Part shown: piece by piece, positions 17,353 to 26,512 of the stretch
How the letters are laid out: every line of letters begins with the position of its first letter
Position numbering within the stretch: position 1 is the stretch's first letter
The notes under the pieces: model-generated
Told to the model about the DNA's origin: nothing
What the model saw: only the letters and a program-made list of their open reading frames with translations
The model's database searches: none
DNA from: DATJIG01 sp050260515
Lineage (GTDB): Bacteria > Pseudomonadota > Alphaproteobacteria > SMXQ01
Direction of reading: 5' to 3'
DNA length: 64,000 nucleotides
Assembly: GCA_050260515.1 (NCBI GenBank)
Contig: JBLNCI010000009.1
Coordinates: forward strand, 1-64,000
Program-made: the position numbers and the translations under genes

Positions 17353-19293
17353 ATGTGCGGCGTCGTCGGTTGGTTCCAGCGCGACGGGCGTACGGTCGAG
17401 ACGGCCGTCCTGCGCTCGATGACGGAGGCGCTTCGCCATCGCGGGCCCGATGGCGGTGCCATCTGGCACGACCGCATGGTCGGTCTCGGTCACCGCCGGC
17501 TCGCCATCCGCGATCTGTCGGATCTCGGCAGACAACCGCTGTCGGATCCCGCCGATCGCATCTTCATCAGCTACAACGGCGAGATCTACAACGACGCCGA
17601 GATTCGCCGCGATCTCGCTCGTGCTTTCGGCGTGCGATTCCGCTCCACATGCGACGCCGAGACGATCCCGCACGCGTTCCTCGCCTGGGGAGACCGTGCT
17701 TTCGAGCGTCTCGAAGGGATGTTCGCGATCGCGCTGTGGGAGCGGGACGCCAAGACCCTGCATCTCGCGCGCGACGGTATCGGCATCAAGCCGCTGTTCT
17801 ATGCCGACACCGGCGATGCGGTGCTCTTCGCGAGCGAAGCGAAGGCACTGTTTTGTCACCCCGCGCTCGGTCCGAAGCTCGATCCCGCAGGGCTACATGC
17901 GTTTCTCGCCACCGGCCACGCGGGGCCGGATGGGTCGATCTACGCCGGCGTGCGCCAGGTCCCGCCGGGCACGGTGCTGTCGTTCGGCGCGGACTCGAAG
18001 CCAGCTCGCGCTCGCTGCTTTTGGCGCCCGACGCGACGACCTGCCCCGATCGCCATGGACGAGGCGGTCGATGCGCTGCGCACCCGTCTTAGCGACGTTG
18101 TCGCAAGCCAGGTCGTCTCGGATGTGCCCGTCGGCCTGCTGCAGAGCGGCGGCATCGATTCCACGATCGTCACGCTAAGCGCCGCGAGCCGTGAACGGCA
18201 CATGCCGGTGTTTACGGCGGCGTTCGAAGATCGCTCGTACGACGAGACAGCGTCAGCGGCCCGGATCGCGGCGATCGCCGGTTGCCCGCACCATATCGTC
18301 CGGACGGAGCGGTGCCCCGATTTCGAGGCGTTGTTTCGGGCGGCGGCGTATCACGTCGACGGCCAGTGCGCCGACACTGGCTTGCTGGCCTACTACCAGC
18401 TCGCGGCCGCGGTCCGGGAACGGACGAAAGTCGTGCTGGGCGGCGACGGCGGCGACGAGTTCTTCGCCGGGTACGACACCTATGCCGCGACGCGTCTCGC
18501 GGCCCGTCTCGATGTCCGGTGGCTCCGCAGCACGTTCCAGGAAGCCGGATGGCTGCTCTACCGGGCGTTTCCCCGCGACGAGCGGCGACTGCCCCGGACC
18601 GCGCTGCTGGCGCGATTCCTCTTGGGGCTCGGCGCCGACGATGCGCCGGCCCATCTCCAGTGGCGCCGCCTGGTCATGCGGCCGATGCTGCCGTCGCTCT
18701 ACGGGCCGGCAATGGTGGGGGTAGCGACCGAAAGCCCGTATGGCGCATATCGCGCGGCATTCGACGACCACGAGGGCTCGTTGCTCGACAAGGCGCTCGT
18801 CGCCGACCAGCGCTACCACCTGCAGTCCGTGCTGGCGAAAGTCGACAGCATGAGCATGGCCCATGGGCTCGAGGTTCGGGTGCCGCTGCTGGACCGCCGG
18901 ATCATGGATTTCGCCGGCATGCTGCCGGTCGACCTGCTGGCACCGCCGGGTGGGCCGGGAAAGCTGGTGCTCCGGCGCCTGGCCGAGCGGCTCGGGGCTC
19001 CCAAAGCCGTCACCATGGATCGGAAGAAGGGCTTCAACGTTCCCATTGCGGCGCTGATGCGCCATGAGCTCGCGCCGTTCGGAGATCGTTTGATGGACAA
19101 AGAGGCCGACGTTCTCGCCCCCTTCCTCAATCCGGACACAGTGCGGCGGTGGTGGCGCGAGCACCGCGCCGCGCGGGCGAACCATGCATTCGCGCTGTGG
19201 CCGCTGCTGCTGCTCGCGACCTATCTCGCCGACGGGGGAAAACGTCATTCGGTGTCCCCCGCGCTCGACACCTCTCTCGCCGCGACCGCGTGA
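17353..19293 (+). CDS. asnB: Asparagine synthetase B-type glutamine-dependent amidotransferase
   Basis: Class II glutamine amidotransferase fused to an asparagine-synthetase domain. The N-terminal nucleophile is Cys2 (MCGVVGW), with RHRGPDG, YNGEIYN and the RDGIGIKPLFY loop; the synthetase PP-loop is S265-GGIDS. Both sites look intact. Length 646 matches the AsnB-like enzymes found in surface polysaccharide clusters, which may amidate sugar acids or other carboxylates rather than make asparagine; sequence alone does not decide. It starts 12 bp after the glycosyltransferase, and its TGA overlaps the next start (TGATG). Confidence 0.88.
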   Translation: MCGVVGWFQRDGRTVETAVLRSMTEALRHRGPDGGAIWHDRMVGLGHRRLAIRDLSDLGRQPLSDPADRIFISYNGEIYNDAEIRRDLARAFGVRFRSTCDAETIPHAFLAWGDRAFERLEGMFAIALWERDAKTLHLARDGIGIKPLFYADTGDAVLFASEAKALFCHPALGPKLDPAGLHAFLATGHAGPDGSIYAGVRQVPPGTVLSFGADSKPARARCFWRPTRRPAPIAMDEAVDALRTRLSDVVASQVVSDVPVGLLQSGGIDSTIVTLSAASRERHMPVFTAAFEDRSYDETASAARIAAIAGCPHHIVRTERCPDFEALFRAAAYHVDGQCADTGLLAYYQLAAAVRERTKVVLGGDGGDEFFAGYDTYAATRLAARLDVRWLRSTFQEAGWLLYRAFPRDERRLPRTALLARFLLGLGADDAPAHLQWRRLVMRPMLPSLYGPAMVGVATESPYGAYRAAFDDHEGSLLDKALVADQRYHLQSVLAKVDSMSMAHGLEVRVPLLDRRIMDFAGMLPVDLLAPPGGPGKLVLRRLAERLGAPKAVTMDRKKGFNVPIAALMRHELAPFGDRLMDKEADVLAPFLNPDTVRRWWREHRAARANHAFALWPLLLLATYLADGGKRHSVSPALDTSLAATA

Positions 19294-19763
19294 TGCCGTC
19301 GGAACACCTGACACGCACGGATCACTTCGCCTCACTCTGGGGGCGCGTTGCTCCGGAAAGACGGCGGCTCGTTGCGACGGTCGTTCCCCAGTTCTTGAAG
19401 TTCGGCGTGGTGGGGACCCTCGGATTCCTGGTGGACGCGGCGACCGTGTATGCCCTTCGCGACACGGTCGGCGTCTATGCGGCGGGCTTCGCCGGCTCGG
19501 CGGTATCGTCCTCGATCACGTGGCCGCTCAATCGCCATTGGACGTTCGACGGCGGCCACGGGCCGATCCATCGCCAATTGCCGCTGTACCTTGCGGCAAA
19601 CCTTCTGGCGCTCGCGCTCAACCGTTCTGTCTTTGTCGCTCTCGTCGCGTTCGTCCCACTCTGCGCGCGCCAGCCGGTGTTTGCCGTGGCCGCGGGCGCC
19701 ATCGCAGGCATGTTCGTGAATTTCTGCCTCAATCGCTCCGTGGTCTTCCGTGCGCGCGCTTAG
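19293..19763 (+). CDS. GtrA-family membrane protein (lipid-linked sugar flippase)
   Basis: 156-residue protein with four predicted membrane helices, FLKFGVVGTLGFLVDAATVYAL onward, and the GtrA-family features WPLNRHWTF and NFCLNRSVVF. Members are thought to flip polyprenyl-phosphate sugars across the inner membrane. The ATG overlaps the asnB stop by one base (TGATG), so translation is coupled. Pairs functionally with the GT2 gene at 16351. Confidence 0.88.
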   Translation: MPSEHLTRTDHFASLWGRVAPERRRLVATVVPQFLKFGVVGTLGFLVDAATVYALRDTVGVYAAGFAGSAVSSSITWPLNRHWTFDGGHGPIHRQLPLYLAANLLALALNRSVFVALVAFVPLCARQPVFAVAAGAIAGMFVNFCLNRSVVFRARA

Positions 19764-19772
19764 AGGAGAGGC

Positions 19773-21347
19773 GTGGGGAGGTCGATGACATCGTCGCGGT
19801 ATTGGCTTTCGACCCTGCTGTGGGTCCTCGCCGGGACGCTGATCCTGATGGTGCCGGCGTTCGTCTTCGGCCGGCCATTCGTATTCTGGGATACCTCCAC
19901 GTACTACGGCTGGGGACACGACATCGTCGCCGCGATGCGCGAGCCGTGGCCCGACCTCGCGCACTTCCCTGCCCATCGCGGGATGTGGGCTATGGATCAC
20001 ACCCGCGGCGCCTGGGACCGCGTGACGCCGCAGCAGTTCCAGCTCATCTTCACCTACATCGGCGCGCGCTCGGAGTTCTACGCGGTGCCGCTCTATCTGC
20101 TCGGCTCGTGGCTGACGTTGTGGGCCCCGGCCATCCTGCAGGCGCTCGCGGCGTCATCGTTGTTGTGGATCGCGACGGCCGTGCTTCTCGACCGCCGGAG
20201 CCCGCTCTTGTTCGCCGTCGTCGTGGTCGTCTTGACGGCGGCAACGCCGCTCGGCTTCTACACGACCTTGCTGATGCCCGACGTCTTCGCCGGATTGGGC
20301 CTGCTCGCGGCGGCGCTTCTGCTCTGCTATGCCGATCGCATGTCGCGGTGGCAGCGAGCGCACGCGGCGACACTGATCACCGTGGCGGTCGCGATGCACA
20401 CGTCGAATGTGATCGTCATCGCGGCGCTCCTTCTGATCGCCGTCACCGCCGCGTGGCTCCTTCCGCTTGCCAGGCTGAAGGCGGCGGGATTTGCGCTCGT
20501 CGGCTGCGCGCTTGCCGTCGCAGTCGGGGCCGAGGCGCTCTCGAAGTCGGCCCTGCACGATGTCTTTGGCCAGCGGATACGGACGGCACCGTTCCTCGAA
20601 GGCCGCGTGATCACCGATGGGCCGGGGCGGTTGTTTCTCCAGCAAGCATGTCGGACGCGGCCGTTCGCGGCGTGCCTCTACAAAGACATGGATATCGTCA
20701 ACGCCGACGACATCATCTGGCCCGACGATACGCTCCACGATGTGCCGCTGATCACCGATCCCGCGGAGCGTCACCGTTTCCTCGACGAGCAAACGCCGGT
20801 CGTCATCGGGACGCTTCTCAGCCACCCCTTCGCGCAATTGATCGCGAGCGCGAAGAACGCGGCGTTCGGCGTCGCGAACTTCCGCATTGTCAACACGATC
20901 GGCTATTCGCTCAGCGGGCTGATCCGGCGGAACAACGACCAGACCCGCATGCTCCTGCAGATCGTGCCCAACCTCGACGCGTGTCTGTCGGCACAGCCGC
21001 CGTGCTACTACGAACCGCAGCTCCGGCCGGTGCAGTGGTTGCAGTACATCGTCACCGCGCTCGCGTTCGCGGGCCTCGGGCTGAGGATCCTTCAGTACGT
21101 GAGGCGACCGGAGCGCGTCGGCGCGCACGGTCGGCTGATCCTGGTTGCGGTGATCCTGGCGGGCGCCGTCGTGGTGAACGGCGCGATCTGCGGGGCGGCG
21201 GCGGGGCCGTGGGAACGCTATCAGGCTCGGGTGATCTGGCTGGTGCCGATGGCGTTCGGGTTCATCGAGCTCCGCTCTGCGCTCGATCGCGCTCGTAAAC
21301 GCGGCGCCGATCGCTGGCCGTCCCGCCCTTCGGTGGCCGTCGGATAG
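19773..21347 (+). CDS. Polytopic membrane protein of the glycan cassette (GT-C-like, unassigned)
   Basis: 524 residues with about ten hydrophobic segments. An acidic site follows the first helix (FWDTSTYYGWGHD), and there is a long extracytoplasmic loop (about 265-345). This layout resembles GT-C glycosyltransferases that use lipid-linked sugars outside the membrane, but I find no decisive family motif. It lies 9 bp after the GtrA gene and probably acts last in the cassette. The start may be GTG at 19773 or ATG at 19785; both have GGAG-like ribosome sites. Confidence 0.72.
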   Translation: MGRSMTSSRYWLSTLLWVLAGTLILMVPAFVFGRPFVFWDTSTYYGWGHDIVAAMREPWPDLAHFPAHRGMWAMDHTRGAWDRVTPQQFQLIFTYIGARSEFYAVPLYLLGSWLTLWAPAILQALAASSLLWIATAVLLDRRSPLLFAVVVVVLTAATPLGFYTTLLMPDVFAGLGLLAAALLLCYADRMSRWQRAHAATLITVAVAMHTSNVIVIAALLLIAVTAAWLLPLARLKAAGFALVGCALAVAVGAEALSKSALHDVFGQRIRTAPFLEGRVITDGPGRLFLQQACRTRPFAACLYKDMDIVNADDIIWPDDTLHDVPLITDPAERHRFLDEQTPVVIGTLLSHPFAQLIASAKNAAFGVANFRIVNTIGYSLSGLIRRNNDQTRMLLQIVPNLDACLSAQPPCYYEPQLRPVQWLQYIVTALAFAGLGLRILQYVRRPERVGAHGRLILVAVILAGAVVVNGAICGAAAGPWERYQARVIWLVPMAFGFIELRSALDRARKRGADRWPSRPSVAVG

Positions 21348-21555
21348 CGCGCCTGCGCGGCCCAACGCGCGGCATCCTGCGTTCGCCGGGGAAAATACGA
21401 GCAACGCCTCGGGTGTCGCATTGCCCGAGACGCTGCTATCGTGCGAACGCCGCGCTGGCGCCGCGACGGGGAGTCATGGTCCGCGAGGCATGCGCGGCGC
21501 ACCACTCGCGAACGCGCTGTGGTCGGCGAATGTCTACGACAGAGAAGGGCGAGGT

Positions 21556-22443
21556 ATGAAGACCCTGGGTTTCATCGGAACCGGCGGAATGGGCAGCGGC
21601 ATGGCTGCCAACCTGATCAAGGCGGGCTATCGCCTGATCGTGAACGATCTCAGGCGCGAGCAGGCCAAAGGACTCGAGAGTCAGGGCGCGCATTTCGTCG
21701 ATTCGCCCAAAGCCGTTGCGGAATCCTGCGAGCTCGTCCTCTCGATGTTGCCCACCAACGAGGCGGTCAAAGCGGTCGCCCTCGGCAAGGATGGGCTGGT
21801 CGAGGCGGCCGCCGGCGCGAAAGTGTGGATCGATTTCAGCAGCATCGACAAGGCGACCATCGTCGGCATCAGCGGCGAATTGGGCAAGAAGGGCTGGACC
21901 GTCGTCGATGCGTCGGCCGGCGGTGTCGAAGAGGTCGCGGCGGCCGGTCAGTTGGCGCTGTGGGTTTCGGGCTCGAAGGCTTTGTTCGACGAGCATCAGC
22001 CCATCTTCAAGGCGATGGGCAAATCGATCCTTCACGTCGGAGAACTCGGGAACGCCAAGCTCGTCAAGAACGCCATGGCCATGTTCGCTGCCGTCCTGCA
22101 CATGAGCCTTGCCGAGATTTGCGCTTGGCTTCGGAAGGGCGGGCTCGACGCGGCCACCTTCCAGACCATCATGAAGAACTCCCAGCAGGATTCGGTTGGC
22201 TCCCGCCGCATCATGGAAATCATGGTGAGCGGCAAGTACAAGCCGCGCAAATCGTGGATGCCGAAGGATGTGAACTTCGGCCTCGATATGGCGCGCGAGA
22301 TGGAGGTTCCGATGCCGTTTGTCGGCCTCGCTCAGCAGATGTTCGCGATCGCGCAGGCCACGGGCCAGGACGGTTACGAGGCGACCGGGATCGCCTGCAA
22401 CGTCTATGACGTGATCAACGGCGCCAAGACCAAGTCGAACTGA
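21556..22443 (+). CDS. 3-hydroxyisobutyrate dehydrogenase-family NAD(P)-dependent oxidoreductase
   Basis: 295-residue beta-hydroxyacid dehydrogenase. The Rossmann motif GFIGTGGMGSGMAANL opens the protein; the substrate loop DASAGGVEEVAAAGQL (a DAPVSGG-like site) and the catalytic Lys in GNAKLVKNAM follow, with the all-helical C-terminal domain complete. The precise substrate (3-hydroxyisobutyrate, tartronate semialdehyde, succinate semialdehyde or other) is unclear; the site is less canonical than in true MmsB or GarR. The ATG at 21556 has a GGGCGAGG ribosome site. It stands alone, with no obvious operon partner. Confidence 0.88.
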   Translation: MKTLGFIGTGGMGSGMAANLIKAGYRLIVNDLRREQAKGLESQGAHFVDSPKAVAESCELVLSMLPTNEAVKAVALGKDGLVEAAAGAKVWIDFSSIDKATIVGISGELGKKGWTVVDASAGGVEEVAAAGQLALWVSGSKALFDEHQPIFKAMGKSILHVGELGNAKLVKNAMAMFAAVLHMSLAEICAWLRKGGLDAATFQTIMKNSQQDSVGSRRIMEIMVSGKYKPRKSWMPKDVNFGLDMAREMEVPMPFVGLAQQMFAIAQATGQDGYEATGIACNVYDVINGAKTKSN

Positions 22444-22532
22444 GCCGTTCGGGGCTGATGCGCCGGCGGCAGTTTTCCAGACCGCCCCTGTGAAGGTCGT
22501 GCAGATCTGGCCAGGAACACATTGCGACCCGA

Positions 22533-23714
22533 TTACCGGTCCAGCGGGATCCCGGTCGGGCGGCTGACGACCTCCCAGGTCTTGGCCGATGCGTTCCAGC
22601 GTGAGATGACGACGTTCTCGTCGCTCAAGCCGCGCTGCGGTACCGCCTTGAAGTCGTAAGCGCCGTTCACGCCGTAGGTGCCCTTCACCGTCAGCAGATG
22701 ATCGCGAATCGCCTCGGCCGTGGTAGTGGGTCCCGTCGCGCGCAGCGCCGCGACAACGATCATCATCGGATCCCACACCATGGTATGGCCGACGTCCGGC
22801 TTGATGTTGGCCTCGGCGAAGCGCTCGAAAAACGCGCGCTGCGCCTTCTCGACCTCCGGATGCAGGCTGACGTTCTCGGGATGCGGGAGCCATTCGGCCG
22901 ACGAGAAGTACAGCTCCTTCGGCAGGAACGCCTCGTATGCCTTCATCTGGGCGTAGGTCATGTTGCCGTAGTTTGTCGCGACCGGCACGTCGAACCCGGT
23001 GTCGAGTAGGCCGCGCATCACCGTGCCGATCGGCGCGCCGGTATTCCAGGCGAGCAGCGCGTCGGGCTTGGCCGCTTTGAGCGCGATCAGTTGGGCCGTG
23101 ATGTTGATGTCGCTGGGCTCGAAGTTCACCTTGCCGACGATCCTGACGTCGGCGTTCTCCGGCAGCCTCAGCGCCTCCTCGATGCTCTTCTCGGCCATCT
23201 GGCCCATCGCGTCCGTCGCCGTGACGAGCCCGATCCGCGTCATGCCGCGCATGCGGAAGTAGCGGATGATGGCGCGATCGGCGTCGTCGGTGGACACGTT
23301 GGAGGTGAAGACGTAGCTGCCCGCCTCAGGCTTGATCGTCGGCGACAGGCAGTACATGACCGGGCCGCCCGTCATCAACGGCATCATCGCGCTGCAATTG
23401 GCGACTGTCGCCGCGCCCAGAATCACCGGCGGCTTCGTCGCCAGAATCTGCTGCAGCAGTTGCACCGCCACCTGCGGCTTCGATTGGTCGTCGTAGTAGT
23501 CGAATTTCACCGGGCGGCCGTTGATGCCCCCATCCGCATTGATGAGCGCCTCGCCGAGCCGCATCGCCTCCTGCTCCTCCTTGCCGAGGAACGCGCCCGC
23601 GCCCGACAGCGGCAGGATCGCCGGGATCGATACTGGTGTCTGGGCACGCGCCCCGGACCAGCATCCGAGCACGGCCACGGCGAGCGCGGCGACCGCGGAA
23701 ACGGCTCTCGTCAT
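22533..23714 (-). CDS. Branched-chain amino acid-type ABC substrate-binding protein (orphan)
   Basis: 393-residue periplasmic binding protein of the LivJ/type I fold. It has a signal peptide (AVSAVAALAVAVLGCWSGARA), then IPAILPLSGAGAFLGKEEQEAMRLGE, typical of Leu/Ile/Val-type receptors that bind amino acids, amides or aromatic acids. No Liv permease or ATPase lies nearby, so it must use components encoded elsewhere or act as a sensor. It converges on the dehydrogenase gene, with 89 bp between the stops. Confidence 0.88.
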   Translation of the reverse strand: MTRAVSAVAALAVAVLGCWSGARAQTPVSIPAILPLSGAGAFLGKEEQEAMRLGEALINADGGINGRPVKFDYYDDQSKPQVAVQLLQQILATKPPVILGAATVANCSAMMPLMTGGPVMYCLSPTIKPEAGSYVFTSNVSTDDADRAIIRYFRMRGMTRIGLVTATDAMGQMAEKSIEEALRLPENADVRIVGKVNFEPSDINITAQLIALKAAKPDALLAWNTGAPIGTVMRGLLDTGFDVPVATNYGNMTYAQMKAYEAFLPKELYFSSAEWLPHPENVSLHPEVEKAQRAFFERFAEANIKPDVGHTMVWDPMMIVVAALRATGPTTTAEAIRDHLLTVKGTYGVNGAYDFKAVPQRGLSDENVVISRWNASAKTWEVVSRPTGIPLDR

Positions 23715-24011
23715 CCCAACCTCCCGCTTGGAGTTTTTCTTGTTCGCGCAAGTCTAGGCCACCTTTCGGCCGCGCGCATTCTCCGGTCGTGGGGCGGGGA
23801 CAGGAGAGAATTCCGAGCTTGGAAAAGATCGCGGCTCCTGATTCTCCGCGTGCGCTTCGCATGAAAATGGGGAGCCGCTGGCTTTTCAGCCGCCGGAAAC
23901 GGCGATTTCTGGCTCTCGGGAGCGCTCTGTGTCAGCCAGCAACGCGACAACCGATGGATTTCTTTGATCCATTCGGCGTCACGTAAGTGCCTGAAACACG
24001 AGGAATTTTGT
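23715..24011. other. Intergenic region between binding-protein gene and tRNA-Ser
   Basis: 297 bp with no supported gene. It should hold the promoter of the minus-strand binding-protein gene; a CTCCAAGCGGGAGGTTGGG-like ribosome site region lies next to that gene. No terminator for the tRNA transcript is evident. Confidence 0.5.
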
Positions 24012-24100
<89 letters not shown>

Positions 24101-24196
24101 GGCGGCGCGGAGACTACTGGAAGGGATTGCCGGGAGCAACCCGAACCGCGCCGTCGAAGCCACGATTTCTGCGGCCTCTGCCCGTCCGGATCGGTC

Positions 24197-24667
24197 CTAG
24201 ATCCCGCCGTGGGCCCCGAGGATCGCCGCCGCAATCGTGACGGCCGAGACCGTCAGCAGGATCCAGTGGGCGCGCCGGGCAAAGGCGAACGCGGCGGTGG
24301 AATCGCGCTCGGCGCGCCTGCGGAACCAGGCGTGCAGGAACAGCGGCTCGGCGACGAACAGGATCACGGCGAACAGGAGCCACAGGCCCACCATGGCGTG
24401 CATCCACCAGAACCGCCCGTCGGCGAAGCGGCTCCAGAGGTCGAGCCGCTCGGCGATGTAGGCGCCGCTCAGGCCGGCGACGAGGACCGACACCTTGGCC
24501 TGCCGCGAGAACCGTGCCTCGGCCGCTTCGAAGAATTCGAGTCGGCGCGCCGGGTCGGCGAGGCTTGCCGCGGCGGGCAGGATGACCCAGGTCACAAAGG
24601 CCACGCCGCCGATCCAGTGGACAATCGCGAGCACATGCAATGCGCGGGCGATCACGACGTCGTCCAT
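24197..24667 (-). CDS. Small four-helix membrane protein (CopD-like)
   Basis: 156 residues with four hydrophobic segments. The first contains HVLAIVHWIGGVAFVTWVILP, a His-bearing helix like that of CopD-type and related proteins, and WWMHAMVGLWLLFAVILF is the third. I cannot assign a substrate. The ATG at 24667 follows a GGGGGAGA ribosome site; upstream open frame has no start of comparable quality. It is divergent from the DUF1003 gene. Confidence 0.6.
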   Translation of the reverse strand: MDDVVIARALHVLAIVHWIGGVAFVTWVILPAAASLADPARRLEFFEAAEARFSRQAKVSVLVAGLSGAYIAERLDLWSRFADGRFWWMHAMVGLWLLFAVILFVAEPLFLHAWFRRRAERDSTAAFAFARRAHWILLTVSAVTIAAAILGAHGGI

Positions 24668-24775
24668 AGCAGTCTCCCCCGGCGACAGCGACGCTGCGCC
24701 GTCGCAGTGTAGCGCGCGGGAACCCGGCTTGCGCGTGGGTGTTCCCGAACAGCGACGTTGTCGCGTGGAGTGCCC

Positions 24776-25360
24776 ATGCCCGACCATCACCAGCCCAGCC
24801 GCAGCCCGTCCGCCGACCGCCGCGCCACCGTGCCCCCGGCCAAGGGGCTCACCCCCGTCCTCGAGCGGAATATCAGGTCACTCGCGAGAAGGCAGCGGGA
24901 GGAACTGGCGAACGCGACCTGCGAGGAGCGGCTCGCGGAGAGGATCACCGCGTTCACCGGCAGCATGCCGTTTGTCTATCTCCACCTCGCGGTGTTCGGG
25001 TTCTGGACGCTGGCGAATATTGGCTTGGTGCCCGGAGTCCCCGCATGGGATCCGTCCTTCGTAATTCTCGCGACCGTCGCGTCGGTCGAGGCGATCTTCC
25101 TGTCGACGTTCGTTCTGATCAGCCAGAACCGAGCGGCAAGGGCGGCGAGCAAGCGGGCCGACCTCGACCTCCATATCAGCCTGCTCGCCGAGCACGAGAT
25201 CACGAAATTGATGGCGCTCGTGTCGGCGATCGCGGCGCGCCTCGATGTGCGCACGGAGGTCGACCCTGAGGTGCCGGAGCTCAAGCAGGACGTCGCACCG
25301 GAAGCGGTGCTCGACGAGATCGGGGCAACCCGCAAGGGAGGTGACGACGCGGCCGCGTAG
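24776..25360 (+). CDS. DUF1003 membrane protein
   Basis: 194 residues. Hydrophilic N-terminus, then the DUF1003 core with two membrane helices (FVYLHLAVFGFWTLANIGL and FVILATVASVEAIFLSTFVLISQNR) and a helical cytoplasmic tail containing HISLLAEHEITKLMALV. The family has no firm function. The ATG at 24776 has a GTGGAG ribosome site. It converges on the HdeD-like gene with only 7 bp between the stops. Confidence 0.85.
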   Translation: MPDHHQPSRSPSADRRATVPPAKGLTPVLERNIRSLARRQREELANATCEERLAERITAFTGSMPFVYLHLAVFGFWTLANIGLVPGVPAWDPSFVILATVASVEAIFLSTFVLISQNRAARAASKRADLDLHISLLAEHEITKLMALVSAIAARLDVRTEVDPEVPELKQDVAPEAVLDEIGATRKGGDDAAA

Positions 25361-25367
25361 CGGCGGG

Positions 25368-25934
25368 CTACGCCGGGCTGCTCGCGGGCCCGGCGATGTC
25401 GGACGGCTGGTTGTTGCGGAGCCACAGCGCCAGCGATAACAGCACGACACCGAACATGATGCCGTAGCTGCCGACCCACCAGGCAAGAGCAAGCAGGCCG
25501 AGGCTCGGCTGCGCGATCATCATGACCCCGAGCAGCACCGACAATGCCCCTCCGACGATCAGCAGCCATCGCGGGGCGCCGGTCGTGAACGTGCCGCCAC
25601 CGAACGCCATCACCACGCCTGTGAAGATCGCCCAGATCGCCAGCAGGTACATGAGGGCGAGGACCGAGATCTGCGGGAGCAGGAAGATGACGACGCCCAC
25701 CGCGATATTCACGATGCCCTCGAGCACGAATGGCCACCACCGCTCGCGAGCACGCGCGGCGCGGACCCCGGCGACGATGGCGAAGATGCCGTCGATCGCG
25801 AAGTAGGCAGACAGCAGGACGACGAGGGTCAGGAGGGTCACGCCCGGGAGGGCAATGGCGAGGATGCCGAAGAGCAACGCCGCGACACCGCGGATCGCGA
25901 CAGCCCACCAGTTCCGGCACAGCAGCGCTCTCAT
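25368..25934 (-). CDS. HdeD-family (DUF308) membrane protein
   Basis: 188 residues with six predicted membrane helices in three pairs, the repeated DUF308 pattern (WWAVAIRGVAALLFGILAI, then ISVLALMYLLAIWAIFTGV). HdeD of E. coli is linked to acid resistance at high cell density; a similar role here is only inferred. I prefer the ATG at 25934, which has a GGAG ribosome site and the usual family start RNWWA soon after; an ATG at 25988 would add 18 residues. Confidence 0.85.
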   Translation of the reverse strand: MRALLCRNWWAVAIRGVAALLFGILAIALPGVTLLTLVVLLSAYFAIDGIFAIVAGVRAARARERWWPFVLEGIVNIAVGVVIFLLPQISVLALMYLLAIWAIFTGVVMAFGGGTFTTGAPRWLLIVGGALSVLLGVMMIAQPSLGLLALAWWVGSYGIMFGVVLLSLALWLRNNQPSDIAGPASSPA

Positions 25935-26054
25935 GCGCTCCGAATAAGATGCTCGGAAAGTCTCAGGTGCGCGCTCATGAGTGGCCATGCGGGTGCAAAC
26001 GCCGAAGATGCCCTCCAGTTCCTCCCGCGTGCCCTACCGTTGTCCCTGGCGGTG

Positions 26055-26387
26055 CTACTTCGGCTGCACCGGAGAGCCCGGCCCGCCCGGCGGAGGGATC
26101 ACCGGCGTGCGGCCCACGTTGGGCGCCGGCTTGGTCATGTTCGGATCCACCTCGGCGGGCGGACAGACGATGCCGCCGGATTGCGACAACTGATCGCTCG
26201 GCGTGCGGCCCTGCGGCTCGCGGGCCGGGGGGCCGGGCGGACTTGCCGGACCACCGGAATAGCACTGGTCCGCCGGCGCCTGGCGCGGCGGACGCTCCGG
26301 CGTCTCGGTCTGAGCCCACGCCGTCGCTGCCGCGACCGACAGCAACGCTGCGGTCATGGACCACACGTGCCGATATCGGATGGTCAT
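26055..26387 (-). CDS. Small secreted Pro/Gly-rich protein, unrecognised
   Basis: 110 residues: signal peptide (MTIRYRHVWSMTAALLSVAAATAWA, likely cleaved before Q) and a mature part of about 85 residues rich in Pro, Gly and Gln with two Cys (QCYSGG and GIVCPP) that could form a disulphide. I do not recognise a family. The ATG at 26387 lies 7 nt after GGGAG; one at 26393 is too close to it. About 120 bp of gene-free sequence separates it from the GntR regulator gene. Confidence 0.55.
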   Translation of the reverse strand: MTIRYRHVWSMTAALLSVAAATAWAQTETPERPPRQAPADQCYSGGPASPPGPPAREPQGRTPSDQLSQSGGIVCPPAEVDPNMTKPAPNVGRTPVIPPPGGPGSPVQPK

Positions 26388-26512
26388 GCGCATTCTCCCA
26401 ACGTCATCGTTGCTCTCGATGAGACAACGTCCGGCGCCGGCCTTCCGCGCGCACTGCGCCGATGAATTCTGGACCGACTGGGCGGCCCAGTTGCGACCGC
26501 CGCCGGTCGAGA

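Noticed and set aside
16072..17859. 595-codon minus-strand open frame across the GT2 and asnB genes
   Set aside because: It is antisense to two well-supported genes, has an Arg/Asp/His-rich composition typical of GC-rich shadow frames and no domain motif.
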